Positions 1-6,166 of a stretch of DNA of 8,733 nt are shown here, piece after piece. The notes beneath the pieces were generated by a model that ran no database searches, was not told the origin of the DNA, and saw nothing but the letters and a program-made list of their open reading frames with translations. How positions within the stretch are numbered: position 1 is the stretch's first letter; each line of letters starts with the position of its first letter. Source of the stretch: Rhodoferax sp. UBA4409 (GTDB taxonomy: Bacteria; Pseudomonadota; Gammaproteobacteria; Burkholderiales; Burkholderiaceae_C); contig DGQR01000111.1 of NCBI GenBank assembly GCA_002390825.1, positions 1,942 to 10,674 of the forward strand, read 5' to 3'. The translations under genes and the position numbers were made by a program.

Positions 1-602
1 TCGGGGTCGAAGGTGCGGATGCTGTCGATCTCGTCGTCAAACAAATCCACCCGGTAGGGCACCAAACTGCCCATGGGGAACAGGTCTATCAGCCCACCGC
101 GCACCGCATATTCGCCGGGGCTCACCACCTGGGTCACATGGCTGTAGCCGGCCAGGGTCAGCTGGCTTTTGAGCTTGGCCTCGTCGAGCTTTTGCTTGAC
201 CTTGAATTCAAAGGTGTAACCCGCCAGAAAGCTCGGTGGTGCCAGCCGGTAGAGCGCGGTGGTGGCCGGCACGATGACGACATCGGCCCCGTTGTCCTTG
301 TCGCGCTGGCTGATGCGCCACAGGGTGGCCAGGCGCTCGCTGATCAGGTCTTGGTGCGGCGAGAAGGTGTCGTACGGCAGCGTCTCCCAATCGGGGAAGA
401 GGGCGCAGCGCAGGTCGGGCGCAAAAAACGCAATTTCCTCCAGCAGCCGCTGGGCGTCACTCGCATCAGCGGTGATCACCGTCATCGGCTTGCCCGCAGC
501 CTTGTCGCGGGCACCGAGGCGCGCCAGCAACATGGCATCGGCAGAGCCGGTAGGGCGGGGCAGGGTGAATCGTTTGCCGGGGGTGAGCTTGGGGAGGTCC
601 AT
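1..602 (-). CDS. mfd: Transcription-repair coupling factor Mfd, N-terminal 200 residues (runs off the left edge)
   Basis: Mfd is the ATP-dependent DNA translocase that removes RNA polymerase stalled at lesions and recruits UvrA for nucleotide excision repair in the cytoplasm. Reading the minus strand from the ATG at 602-600 gives an open frame of 200 codons to the window edge. It matches the UvrB-like N-terminal module of E. coli Mfd: DWETLPYD at residues 71-78, SPHQDLISERL at 81-91, GEYAVRGGLIDLFPMGS at 163-179 and FDDEIDS at 188-194. The residues matching the UvrA-contacting Arg, Arg and Phe of E. coli (recalled as R165, R181, F185) are R168, R184 and F188. The family is about 1150 residues long, so the helicase and RNA polymerase-binding domains lie outside the window. 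The ATG has only a weak GGA upstream, but the alignment with the family begins close to it. It is divergent from ispD. Confidence 0.96.
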   Translation of the reverse strand, partial: MDLPKLTPGKRFTLPRPTGSADAMLLARLGARDKAAGKPMTVITADASDAQRLLEEIAFFAPDLRCALFPDWETLPYDTFSPHQDLISERLATLWRISQRDKDNGADVVIVPATTALYRLAPPSFLAGYTFEFKVKQKLDEAKLKSQLTLAGYSHVTQVVSPGEYAVRGGLIDLFPMGSLVPYRVDLFDDEIDSIRTFDP

Positions 603-690
603 GGGTCCAAAGTGTGCGGGAGAGGGCAGCCATCCAACGGCAGCCGGGGCACGATCACCCTGACAGGGCTGCGCGCAACAGCCGTGATTT

Positions 691-696
691 TAGAAT
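691..696 (+). promoter_or_regulatory. Candidate -10 element (TAGAAT) in the mfd/ispD divergent spacer
   Basis: TAGAAT matches the sigma-70 -10 consensus at five of six positions and sits in a locally AT-rich patch of an otherwise GC-rich spacer. No good -35 lies 16-18 bp upstream; a CTGACA at 660-665 is 25 bp away, which is too far. If used, transcription would start near 702-704, only a few bases before the ATG at 710 and about 95 bases before the ATG at 797. This is a weak call from pattern alone. Confidence 0.25.
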
Positions 697-796
697 GGCA
701 GCCTGTACCATGACCCACACCACGCCAATATCCCCCGCGCCGCACAGCGCACCGCCCTCCAAGGCCAGCCCGCAGTACCCGTCCACCCCTGAGCCC

Positions 797-1504
797 ATGG
801 CGGTGACACCCCGTTTGTGGGCTCTGGTGCCTTGCGCGGGCAATGGCAGTCGCTCCGGTGCAGCGGGGCCTAAGCAATACACCGTGCTGGGCCAACAGGC
901 CTTGGTGCTGCACACCTTGGAGGCCTTGGCGGCGGTAGACCGCTTGGCAGGCATTCAGGTGGTGGTGTCGGCAGGTGACCCGTTTTTTGACACTGCACCG
1001 CAGCCGCAGGACGCTCCTGTTTTTGTAGCGGACTGCGGAGGTTCCACAAGGGCTGCAAGCGTTTTTAATGGTCTATCTTCCCTGTTGGCACAAGGCGCGC
1101 AGCCTCTGGATTGGGTGCTGGTGCACGACGCCGCGCGTTGCCTGATCACCCCAGCGGATGTGAATCGCCTGATTGACGCCTGTAAAGACGACCCGGTGGG
1201 CGGCCTCTTGGCCTTGAAGCTGCCCGACACCCTTAAACAAGAGCAGGGCGGCCGGGTGGCCGCCACCCTCGACCGGAGCGACAAATGGCTGGCACAAACG
1301 CCGCAGATGTTTCGCATCGGTGCGCTCCAGGCGGCCTATGTGGCGGCTGGCGATGCCGTCACTGACGAAGCCAGCGCCCTCGAGTTCGTGGGCCAATCTC
1401 CCCGATTGGTGGACGGCAGTGCCCAAAATTTCAAAGTGACCTACCCGCAAGACTTCGCGCTAGCCGCTGCGGTACTCGCTGCGCGCGCTAGGCATCCACT
1501 ATAA
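797..1504 (+). CDS. ispD: 2-C-methyl-D-erythritol 4-phosphate cytidylyltransferase IspD
   Basis: IspD transfers CMP from CTP to methylerythritol 4-phosphate, the third step of the MEP isoprenoid pathway, in the cytoplasm. From the ATG at 797 the product is 235 residues, essentially the E. coli length (236). The CTP-binding loop is PCAGNGSRSG at 12-21, with R19 and K26 (PKQY) matching E. coli R20 and K27. VHDAAR at 109-114 supplies the metal/ribose aspartate D111. T145, R160 and K213 (NFKVT) match the MEP-binding residues. Neither ATG 797 nor the in-frame ATG 710 has a convincing Shine-Dalgarno. Starting at 710 would add 29 Pro/Ser-rich residues, and 24 of 28 codons after that ATG end in G or C, so the longer form cannot be excluded. 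The family match decides for 797. The stop codon (1502-1504) lies inside a hairpin repeat, and ispF follows after 67 bp, probably in the same operon. Confidence 0.93.
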   Translation: MAVTPRLWALVPCAGNGSRSGAAGPKQYTVLGQQALVLHTLEALAAVDRLAGIQVVVSAGDPFFDTAPQPQDAPVFVADCGGSTRAASVFNGLSSLLAQGAQPLDWVLVHDAARCLITPADVNRLIDACKDDPVGGLLALKLPDTLKQEQGGRVAATLDRSDKWLAQTPQMFRIGALQAAYVAAGDAVTDEASALEFVGQSPRLVDGSAQNFKVTYPQDFALAAAVLAARARHPL

Positions 1505-1555
1505 AAATAATAGCTACCAGCGCAAGCTACACCTGCGCTGGTGGCACTTTTGACT
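1499..1555 (+). repeat. Hairpin-forming intergenic repeat, copy 1 (ispD-ispF junction)
   Basis: The core is a 12-bp stem: bases 1513-1524 pair with 1534-1545 around a 9-base loop (1525-1533), with one G.U pair (T1515-G1543). AT-rich flanks follow on both sides. It aligns without gaps to 8633-8689 at 33 of 57 positions, with the same spacing of CTAT, TAGCT, GCGCAA, ACC and GCGCT. I recall similar short hairpin repeats scattered through Comamonadaceae intergenic regions but cannot verify this here. It lies between two co-directional genes and lacks a clean T-run after the stem (CACTTTTG), so it may cause some attenuation or RNA processing rather than full termination. Confidence 0.7.
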
Positions 1556-1571
1556 ACGAAAGAGCAAAACC

Positions 1572-2051
1572 ATGAATATCCGCATTGGTGAAGGCTGGGA
1601 CACCCACCAACTGGTCGAAGGCCGCAAACTCATTCTGGGGGGAGTGGAGATTCCGCACACCAAGGGCCTGCTGGGCCATTCCGATGCCGATGCCTTGCTG
1701 CACGCCATCACCGATGCCCTGCTAGGCGCCGCCGCCTTGGGTGATATTGGATCGCACTTTCCCGACACCGATGCGCAGTACAAGGGCGCAGACTCCACCG
1801 TGCTGCTTGCCAAAGTGGCGGCCGATGTGCGGGCGCTGGGGTACCAGATCGTCAACCTCGACAGCACCGTGATCGCTCAAGCCCCCAAGCTCGCGCCTCA
1901 TATCCAGGCGATGCGCGCGCGGATTGCTGAAGTGCTGGCGCTTGATAATGCGTGCGTCAACGTCAAGGCCAAAACGGCCGAAAAAATGGGGCCTGTTGGC
2001 GAAGGCCGTGCGATGGAAGCCCGCGCGGTGGTGTTGCTCAGCAAGTCTTGA
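1572..2051 (+). CDS. ispF: 2-C-methyl-D-erythritol 2,4-cyclodiphosphate synthase IspF
   Basis: IspF cyclises CDP-methylerythritol 2-phosphate to methylerythritol 2,4-cyclodiphosphate with release of CMP, the fifth step of the MEP pathway. It acts as a cytoplasmic metal-dependent homotrimer. The product is 159 residues, the normal family length. The metal ligands are visible as D10 and H12 in GEGWDTH and H44 in LLHAITDALLGAAALGDIG. GHSDAD at 35-40, FPDTD at 63-67, KGADS at 71-75 and IAQAPKL match the family signature and the substrate-binding region. KAKTAEKMG is the C-terminal nucleotide-contacting segment. The ATG is preceded by a modest purine-rich stretch (GAAAGAG, 1559-1565 region). It lies 67 bp after ispD, the usual betaproteobacterial order, and converges with envZ with 17 bp between the two stop codons. 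Confidence 0.97.
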   Translation: MNIRIGEGWDTHQLVEGRKLILGGVEIPHTKGLLGHSDADALLHAITDALLGAAALGDIGSHFPDTDAQYKGADSTVLLAKVAADVRALGYQIVNLDSTVIAQAPKLAPHIQAMRARIAEVLALDNACVNVKAKTAEKMGPVGEGRAMEARAVVLLSKS

Positions 2052-2068
2052 GCTAGCGGCAGCCCAAG

Positions 2069-3550
2069 CTAAAAGCGGGTCGCGCGCTGCAGGCGCAAAT
2101 GGGCGGAGAGGCCGCCCGTGTTCGAGTTGGCCAGCTGAAAGGTGCCGCCCATGCGCTGCATGGTTTTCTCGACAATCGCCAACCCCAAGCCCGCCCCGTT
2201 GGCGGCGGTGCGCGCTGCCTCGCCGCGAAAAAACGGCTGGGTGAGCTGGTACAGCTGCGACGGTGCAACGCCGATGCCGCGGTCCCGCACTTTCATCAGC
2301 ACCCATTTGTCCCGCGACAAGGCAGAAATACGGATATCGGCGATGCCGGTGTTCACCGATTTGCCGTAGCGCCTTGCGTTCTCCAGCAGGTTAGTAATCA
2401 CGCGGCCGAGCTCGACCTCGTCGGCCAAGACGAGCAAGTCCTCTTCAAGGTCGACCTCGATTTTGACGTCCGGTAGCTTGCGCATCGAGTAGATGCAGCT
2501 GTCAATCACATCCCCCAAGACCACAGGGGTCAGCTTCACCCGGTCAGGTCGCGCGTAATCTAAAAATTTGTCAATGATGGCGTCGAGCTGGGTGATGTCC
2601 GATGCCATGTGGGCGCGGGCCTCAAGGTTGCTCACGCTCATCTCGGTCTCGAGGCGCAAGCGGGCCAGCGGAGTGCGCAGGTCATGGGAGATGCCCGCGA
2701 GCATCAGGGCGCGGTCTTGTTCGATCTTGGCGAGCTTTTGGGCCATGCGGTTGAAGCCGATGTTGACCTCGCGGATTTCGCTGGTGTTGACATGCTCGTC
2801 GAGCTGACTGGCTTCAAAGTCCCCATCCCGCATGCGGCTGGCCGCAAAAGAGAGTTCTTTGAGCGGCCGGTTGATCAGGCCTGCAATCAGGGCCGCACCG
2901 GCCAGCGACAGCACAGCCGCGACGCCAAGCCAGATCAGCCAGGTGGTGCCGCCTGCGGGGTTGAACTTGGTCTGGTCGGTCTGCAGCCAATAGTCATCAC
3001 CATCGATCACAAAGCTCACCCACAACCCGGGCTGTCCGTTCATGCGGCTGGCCACAATGGTGCCTTTGCCCAAGCGGCTGCCCAGTTCCGCGATCACGCG
3101 GCGGCTGAAGGCATCGTTGTCCCGCGACTCGAAGCTGTCACTGGCTTCGCGGGGCACGATCCGCAAGCCCTCCTCATCCTTCATGGTCTTGATGAGGGAG
3201 ATACGGGCGATCCCATCCGCATAGACCAGCGCTGCCCGGCTCAGGTTCACTTGTGACGCCAAAAGCTGCGCCGTCTGCACGGCCCGGGGCTCAAACTCCA
3301 GTGAGCGCAGCGTCTGCAACCAGGCGAGGATGCTGCCGATCAGCAAAATCGACAGCAGGAAAAACGTGCGCCAGAACAGACTGACCGACGAGAAAGGCTT
3401 GCGCCAACCGCTGGACGGCGCTTCCCCCAGTTCAGCGGGGGCACTTGCATCAAAGTCGGGGATCTGGGTGGATTGCAAAGCGGGGTTCCGGGGTGGTGGG
3501 GCCGTTAGGTCGTGGTTTCTTCCGGCACAAAGACATAGCCCACGCCCCAC
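2069..3550 (-). CDS. envZ: EnvZ-type sensor histidine kinase
   Basis: This is an inner-membrane sensor kinase that phosphorylates its partner OmpR. Numbered from a GTG at 3550 it has 493 residues. TM1 is about 57-79, a periplasmic domain of about 120 residues follows, and TM2 is about 203-226. HAMP lies at 228-275 (INRPLKEL onward). The H-box AGISHDLRTPLARLR places the phosphoacceptor at His289. The N-box is NLLENARRYG (387-396), the G1 box DRGIGV (423-428), the F-box PFFRGE and the G2 box NGAGLGLAIV (451-460). Every catalytic box is intact, and the H-box is close to that of E. coli EnvZ. The start is uncertain because there is no ATG before TM1. The GTG at 3550 overlaps ompR by 46 bases, while a TTG at 3478-3476, 26 bases after the ompR stop and preceded by a weak GGA, would give 469 residues. 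The conserved part begins only near residue 55. It is presumably translated from the ompR transcript. Confidence 0.93.
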   Translation of the reverse strand: MGRGLCLCAGRNHDLTAPPPRNPALQSTQIPDFDASAPAELGEAPSSGWRKPFSSVSLFWRTFFLLSILLIGSILAWLQTLRSLEFEPRAVQTAQLLASQVNLSRAALVYADGIARISLIKTMKDEEGLRIVPREASDSFESRDNDAFSRRVIAELGSRLGKGTIVASRMNGQPGLWVSFVIDGDDYWLQTDQTKFNPAGGTTWLIWLGVAAVLSLAGAALIAGLINRPLKELSFAASRMRDGDFEASQLDEHVNTSEIREVNIGFNRMAQKLAKIEQDRALMLAGISHDLRTPLARLRLETEMSVSNLEARAHMASDITQLDAIIDKFLDYARPDRVKLTPVVLGDVIDSCIYSMRKLPDVKIEVDLEEDLLVLADEVELGRVITNLLENARRYGKSVNTGIADIRISALSRDKWVLMKVRDRGIGVAPSQLYQLTQPFFRGEAARTAANGAGLGLAIVEKTMQRMGGTFQLANSNTGGLSAHLRLQRATRF

Positions 3551-4239
3551 ACGGTTTGGATGAAACGGGGCGTGGAGGGGTCGTTTTCCAGCAATTTACG
3601 CAGGCGGGACACTTGCACATCGAGGCTGCGGTCAAAGGGCTCGAACTCGCGCCCCCGTGACAGCTGGGCCAGCTTCTCGCGCGAGAGCGGGATGCGCGGG
3701 TGCCGCACCAAGGCCTTGAGCATCGCGAATTCGCCGGTGGTGAGCATGATTTCCTGGTCGACCTTTTTCAGGGTGCGGGCGCCCAGGTCAAACACAAACA
3801 GGCCGAAGCGAACGATTTCGTTGTCACTCGAGGGTGCGCCCGGCGCCTCTTGGGCAGGTCGGCGGCGCAGCACCGCATGGATGCGGGCCAGCAGCTCACG
3901 CGGGTTGAATGGTTTGCCAAGGTAGTCGTCTGCACCGACTTCGAGACCCACAATCCGGTCGATATCTTCGCCTTTGGCGGTGAGCATGATCACTGGTGTC
4001 TGGTCATTAGCCGCGCGCAGGCGCCGGCAGATGGACAGGCCGTCCTCGCCGGGCATCATCAGGTCCAACACGATCAGGTCTGCGGTTTCACGCAGCATCA
4101 CCCGGGTGAGTGCCTTGCCGTCTTCGGCGGTCAGCACTTCGAAGCCTTCTTGCGTTAAGTAGCGGCGCAGCAGGTCACGGATACGGGCATCGTCGTCCAC
4201 CACCAGGATTTTGTTGGGTCGGTTGGTTTGGGTTTGCAT
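3505..4239 (-). CDS. ompR: OmpR-family response regulator (OmpR)
   Basis: This cytoplasmic response regulator is phosphorylated by EnvZ and binds DNA to control envelope and osmolarity genes. Its 244 residues resemble E. coli OmpR throughout. The receiver domain (about 9-125) has ILVVDDD at 11-17, the phosphorylated Asp59 in VLDLMMPGEDGLSICRRLR, the switch Thr87 in LTAKG and the conserved Lys109 in GKPFNPRELLARI. The winged-helix domain (about 143-240) has LTTGEFAMLKALVRHP, a recognition helix with RSLDVQVSRLRKLLE (204-218) and the closing IQTVWGVGYVFVPE. The ATG at 4239 has a strong Shine-Dalgarno GAGGA at 4248-4244 four bases upstream. It is the first gene of the ompR-envZ unit. The spacer upstream carries inverted TGTTACAAAT motifs that could mediate autoregulation. 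Confidence 0.96.
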   Translation of the reverse strand: MQTQTNRPNKILVVDDDARIRDLLRRYLTQEGFEVLTAEDGKALTRVMLRETADLIVLDLMMPGEDGLSICRRLRAANDQTPVIMLTAKGEDIDRIVGLEVGADDYLGKPFNPRELLARIHAVLRRRPAQEAPGAPSSDNEIVRFGLFVFDLGARTLKKVDQEIMLTTGEFAMLKALVRHPRIPLSREKLAQLSRGREFEPFDRSLDVQVSRLRKLLENDPSTPRFIQTVWGVGYVFVPEETTT

Positions 4240-4250
4240 GACGTCCTCAA

Positions 4251-4331
4251 ATTTGTAACAGAGCAGATTTTGCGCGTTGACTTTTTGGAAAACCGCGCAG
4301 ATGCGGCCGTCTTTGACACCGTGTTACAAAT
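4251..4331. promoter_or_regulatory. Paired inverted ATTTGTAACA / TGTTACAAAT motifs in the ompR divergent spacer (possible OmpR sites)
   Basis: ATTTGTAACA at 4251-4260 and its exact reverse complement TGTTACAAAT at 4322-4331 are separated by 61 bases in the 166-bp spacer between ompR and the divergent small-protein gene. The TTTGNAACA core resembles the half-site TGNAACA of the E. coli OmpR consensus, as recalled. The recognition helix of the OmpR here is nearly the E. coli one. Binding and autoregulation are inference. A TTGACA at 4313-4318 points toward the small gene, but no acceptable -10 follows at 16-18 bp. A short imperfect hairpin (TGCGCG at 4271-4276 with CGCGCA at 4294-4299) lies between the two arms. 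Confidence 0.45.
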
Positions 4332-4405
4332 AACGACGGATTCTCACGTATTTTCACTGGGGCTCAGGCCACCATCGGAATGTTCTAGAGACGGAGGCTG
4401 AGTTC

Positions 4406-4666
4406 ATGGTGCATCGGATGGTTTGGCTCATCGCGTTGGCAGGGTGTGTGTCCGGCGCCGCCGTGGCGCAAATTCCAGCTGCAAACCCGGCGGCGCAGCC
4501 TCTGCAGGACTCCAAGCCCCAGGTGCAAAGCCGGGCAAACAAGCGCGAAACACTCAGAGCGGCCTTGCAGCAAACACCGCCGGTCGCCCCCGTGGGCACC
4601 CAGCGCATGACCCCTAACGCCAGAGACGAGCTAAGAGGGCAACTCAAAACCCAACCGGGTTTGTAG
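4406..4666 (+). CDS. Small exported protein of unknown function (86 aa)
   Basis: I do not recognise this family. The ATG at 4406 has a strong Shine-Dalgarno GGAGG at 4393-4397, eight bases upstream, which supports translation. The N-terminus is a signal sequence: a basic start (MVHR), a hydrophobic stretch MVWLIALAGCVSGA, then AVA-Q suggesting signal peptidase I cleavage after residue 21. Alternatively LAGC at 11-14 is a perfect lipobox, which would make it a lipoprotein with Cys14 at the mature N-terminus; the hydrophobic segment before it is short. The mature part is about 65 residues, rich in Gln, Pro, Ala and Arg, with no cysteine and no recognisable fold, and is probably disordered. It lies divergent from ompR, sharing a regulatory spacer with it, and 142 bp before the phosphodiesterase gene. 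A possible OmpR-controlled periplasmic or envelope protein is inference only. Confidence 0.75.
   Translation: MVHRMVWLIALAGCVSGAAVAQIPAANPAAQPLQDSKPQVQSRANKRETLRAALQQTPPVAPVGTQRMTPNARDELRGQLKTQPGL
4647..4662 (+). other. Short hairpin at the end of the small-protein gene
   Basis: AAACCC (4647-4652) pairs with GGGTTT (4657-4662) around the loop AACC, immediately before the TAG stop. No T-run follows, so it is not a standard Rho-independent terminator. It may be chance, or may leave readthrough into the next gene possible. Confidence 0.3.
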
Positions 4667-4808
4667 AGGGGTTTACCACTACCCACGGCCCCATGCCTTG
4701 ACGTGGTGCACGGCCTATGCCATCGTCACCCCGAGAGAAGCGTCCGTAAAAACCAAAAGCGAGGCCCCGCGGGTCGATAGCGCGCCGGTGGGGCAACGGG
4801 AGTGTGTG

Positions 4809-6140
4809 ATGAACGTCCAACAATCTGCGCTTTTTAAAAAGGTACACCAACGACGGGTGGTGAGTCTGTTGTGGGTCTGTGTGGCCCTGTTGGCAGGGCT
4901 GGGCAGTGCCTGGTCGCTGGTGTTTTCGCTCATGGGTCGCTGGGACCTTGTAGGCTTGGAGGTGGTGCTCTTGGTGACCGCTGGCGCGGTGGCCTGGCTT
5001 ACCCACCACCGGCGCACCCGCTTGGCGTGGGGCCTGGTGCTGGTGATTGGCTACGTCACGCTCTGCCTGTTCGCCATGTTTTTTGACGGGCACGATGGAG
5101 TGTCGCCGAGGACCTCTCACCTCTATTTTTTGGTTCTGACACTGGCGAGCATGTTGGTGTTCCGCAACGAGTCGCCCCTTTTACGTTGGAGCACCGTTGT
5201 CGTCCTGATGGCATCTTTTGTGGTGTTCGCCAGCTCCAACTGGCCCCATTCCTCCGAACTCTTCATTCCCCCGTCGCTTCGCCTGGTTGGCGCGTGGATC
5301 AATACCGCGACTGCCATGATGGGTTTGATTGCTCTCGTGCACATCATGCTCAGCGAAGGAATGCCCGCCCACTCGCTGGAGCGGGATATTGACCAGGGCT
5401 TGACGCGCGGGGAGTTCTTTTTGCTGTACCAGCCCCAAGTGCAGGCGGATGGCAGTGTCATCGGGGCCGAGGCGTTGCTGCGCTGGCGGCACCCCAAGTT
5501 TGGGTTGGTTTCTCCGGCGGACTTTATTCCGGTGGCGGAGCAGTCGGGGCAAATATTGCCTGTGGGGGCATGGGTGTTGTCAACCGCAGGGCAGACCTTG
5601 GCCCATTGGTTGCAGGTGCCAGCTTTGGCGCGGCTGACTTTGTCAGTCAATGTCAGTGCGCGGCAATTTTTACAGGCGGATTTTGTGGATCAGGTGGCAG
5701 CAGTGGTCCATGAGTTCGGCCTGAACCCTTCGCGCCTCAAGCTTGAGCTGACGGAGAGCACCCTGATTCACGACATGAACGATATCGTCCAGAAAATGCA
5801 GCAACTGCGCGCTTTGGGCGTGGGCTGCGCTCTGGATGATTTTGGTACCGGCTTTTCATCGCTCGGGTATTTGAAGAAGCTCCCGCTCGATCAGTTGAAA
5901 ATCGACCAGACCTTTGTGCGCGACGTGCTCACCGACCCGAGTGATGCGGCAATTGCACGGACTGTGTTGCAATTGGGCGAGAGTTTGGGCTTGTCGGTGA
6001 TTGCAGAAGGGGTGGAGACCCCCGGTCAAAGGGATTTCCTCCTGGAGAACCACTGCCGGTTTTTTCAGGGCTACCTGTTCAGCCGCCCCTTGTCGTTGGT
6101 GGACTTTGAGACCTATGCAGGGAAGTACCGCTCCAGCTAA
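4809..6140 (+). CDS. Membrane-bound EAL-domain cyclic di-GMP phosphodiesterase
   Basis: This is predicted to hydrolyse c-di-GMP to pGpG at the inner face of the cytoplasmic membrane. The ATG at 4809 is chosen because GGGAG (4798-4802) lies six bases upstream; the open frame extends back to a TTG at 4698 with no good ribosome site. The product is 443 residues. Residues 17-181 form about six hydrophobic segments, an uncharacterised membrane sensor module. The EAL domain (about 190-437) has QPQV at 208-211, the signature GAEALLRW with E221, N281 in SVNVSARQF, ELTES at 313-317, DDFGTGFSS at 343-351, K364 in KIDQTFV, E400 and E403 in AEGVET, and QGYLFSRP. All metal-binding and catalytic residues of active enzymes appear present. 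There is no GGDEF domain. A kinase-HDOD-GAF gene follows after 26 bp, so the two are probably co-transcribed. Confidence 0.9.
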   Translation: MNVQQSALFKKVHQRRVVSLLWVCVALLAGLGSAWSLVFSLMGRWDLVGLEVVLLVTAGAVAWLTHHRRTRLAWGLVLVIGYVTLCLFAMFFDGHDGVSPRTSHLYFLVLTLASMLVFRNESPLLRWSTVVVLMASFVVFASSNWPHSSELFIPPSLRLVGAWINTATAMMGLIALVHIMLSEGMPAHSLERDIDQGLTRGEFFLLYQPQVQADGSVIGAEALLRWRHPKFGLVSPADFIPVAEQSGQILPVGAWVLSTAGQTLAHWLQVPALARLTLSVNVSARQFLQADFVDQVAAVVHEFGLNPSRLKLELTESTLIHDMNDIVQKMQQLRALGVGCALDDFGTGFSSLGYLKKLPLDQLKIDQTFVRDVLTDPSDAAIARTVLQLGESLGLSVIAEGVETPGQRDFLLENHCRFFQGYLFSRPLSLVDFETYAGKYRSS

Positions 6141-6166
6141 AAAAACACCATTCAAAGGGCTGAGTC

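Noticed and set aside
658..668. CCCTG-A-CAGGG interrupted palindrome between mfd and ispD
   Set aside because: Five-base arms in GC-rich DNA are easily found by chance and no regulator suggests itself.
138..713. 191-codon plus-strand open frame
   Set aside because: It is antisense to mfd, whose minus-strand translation matches Mfd without a break; long antisense frames are expected in GC-rich DNA.
2052..2068. Terminator between ispF and envZ
   Set aside because: Only a four-base TAGC/GCTA pairing exists, without a T-run.
2609..3256. 215-codon plus-strand open frame
   Set aside because: Shadow of envZ, which shows every histidine kinase box on the other strand.
4698..4726. TTGACG as a -35 element before the EAL gene
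   Set aside because: No acceptable -10 lies 16-18 bp downstream.
4698..4808. N-terminal extension of the EAL protein from a TTG
   Set aside because: No ribosome site at the TTG, while ATG 4809 has GGGAG at the right distance and directly precedes the membrane module.
4667..4808. c-di-GMP riboswitch in the leader of the phosphodiesterase gene
   Set aside because: The conserved GEMM-type core and tetraloop-receptor elements are not visible; only a loose GCCCC/GGGGC pairing is present.
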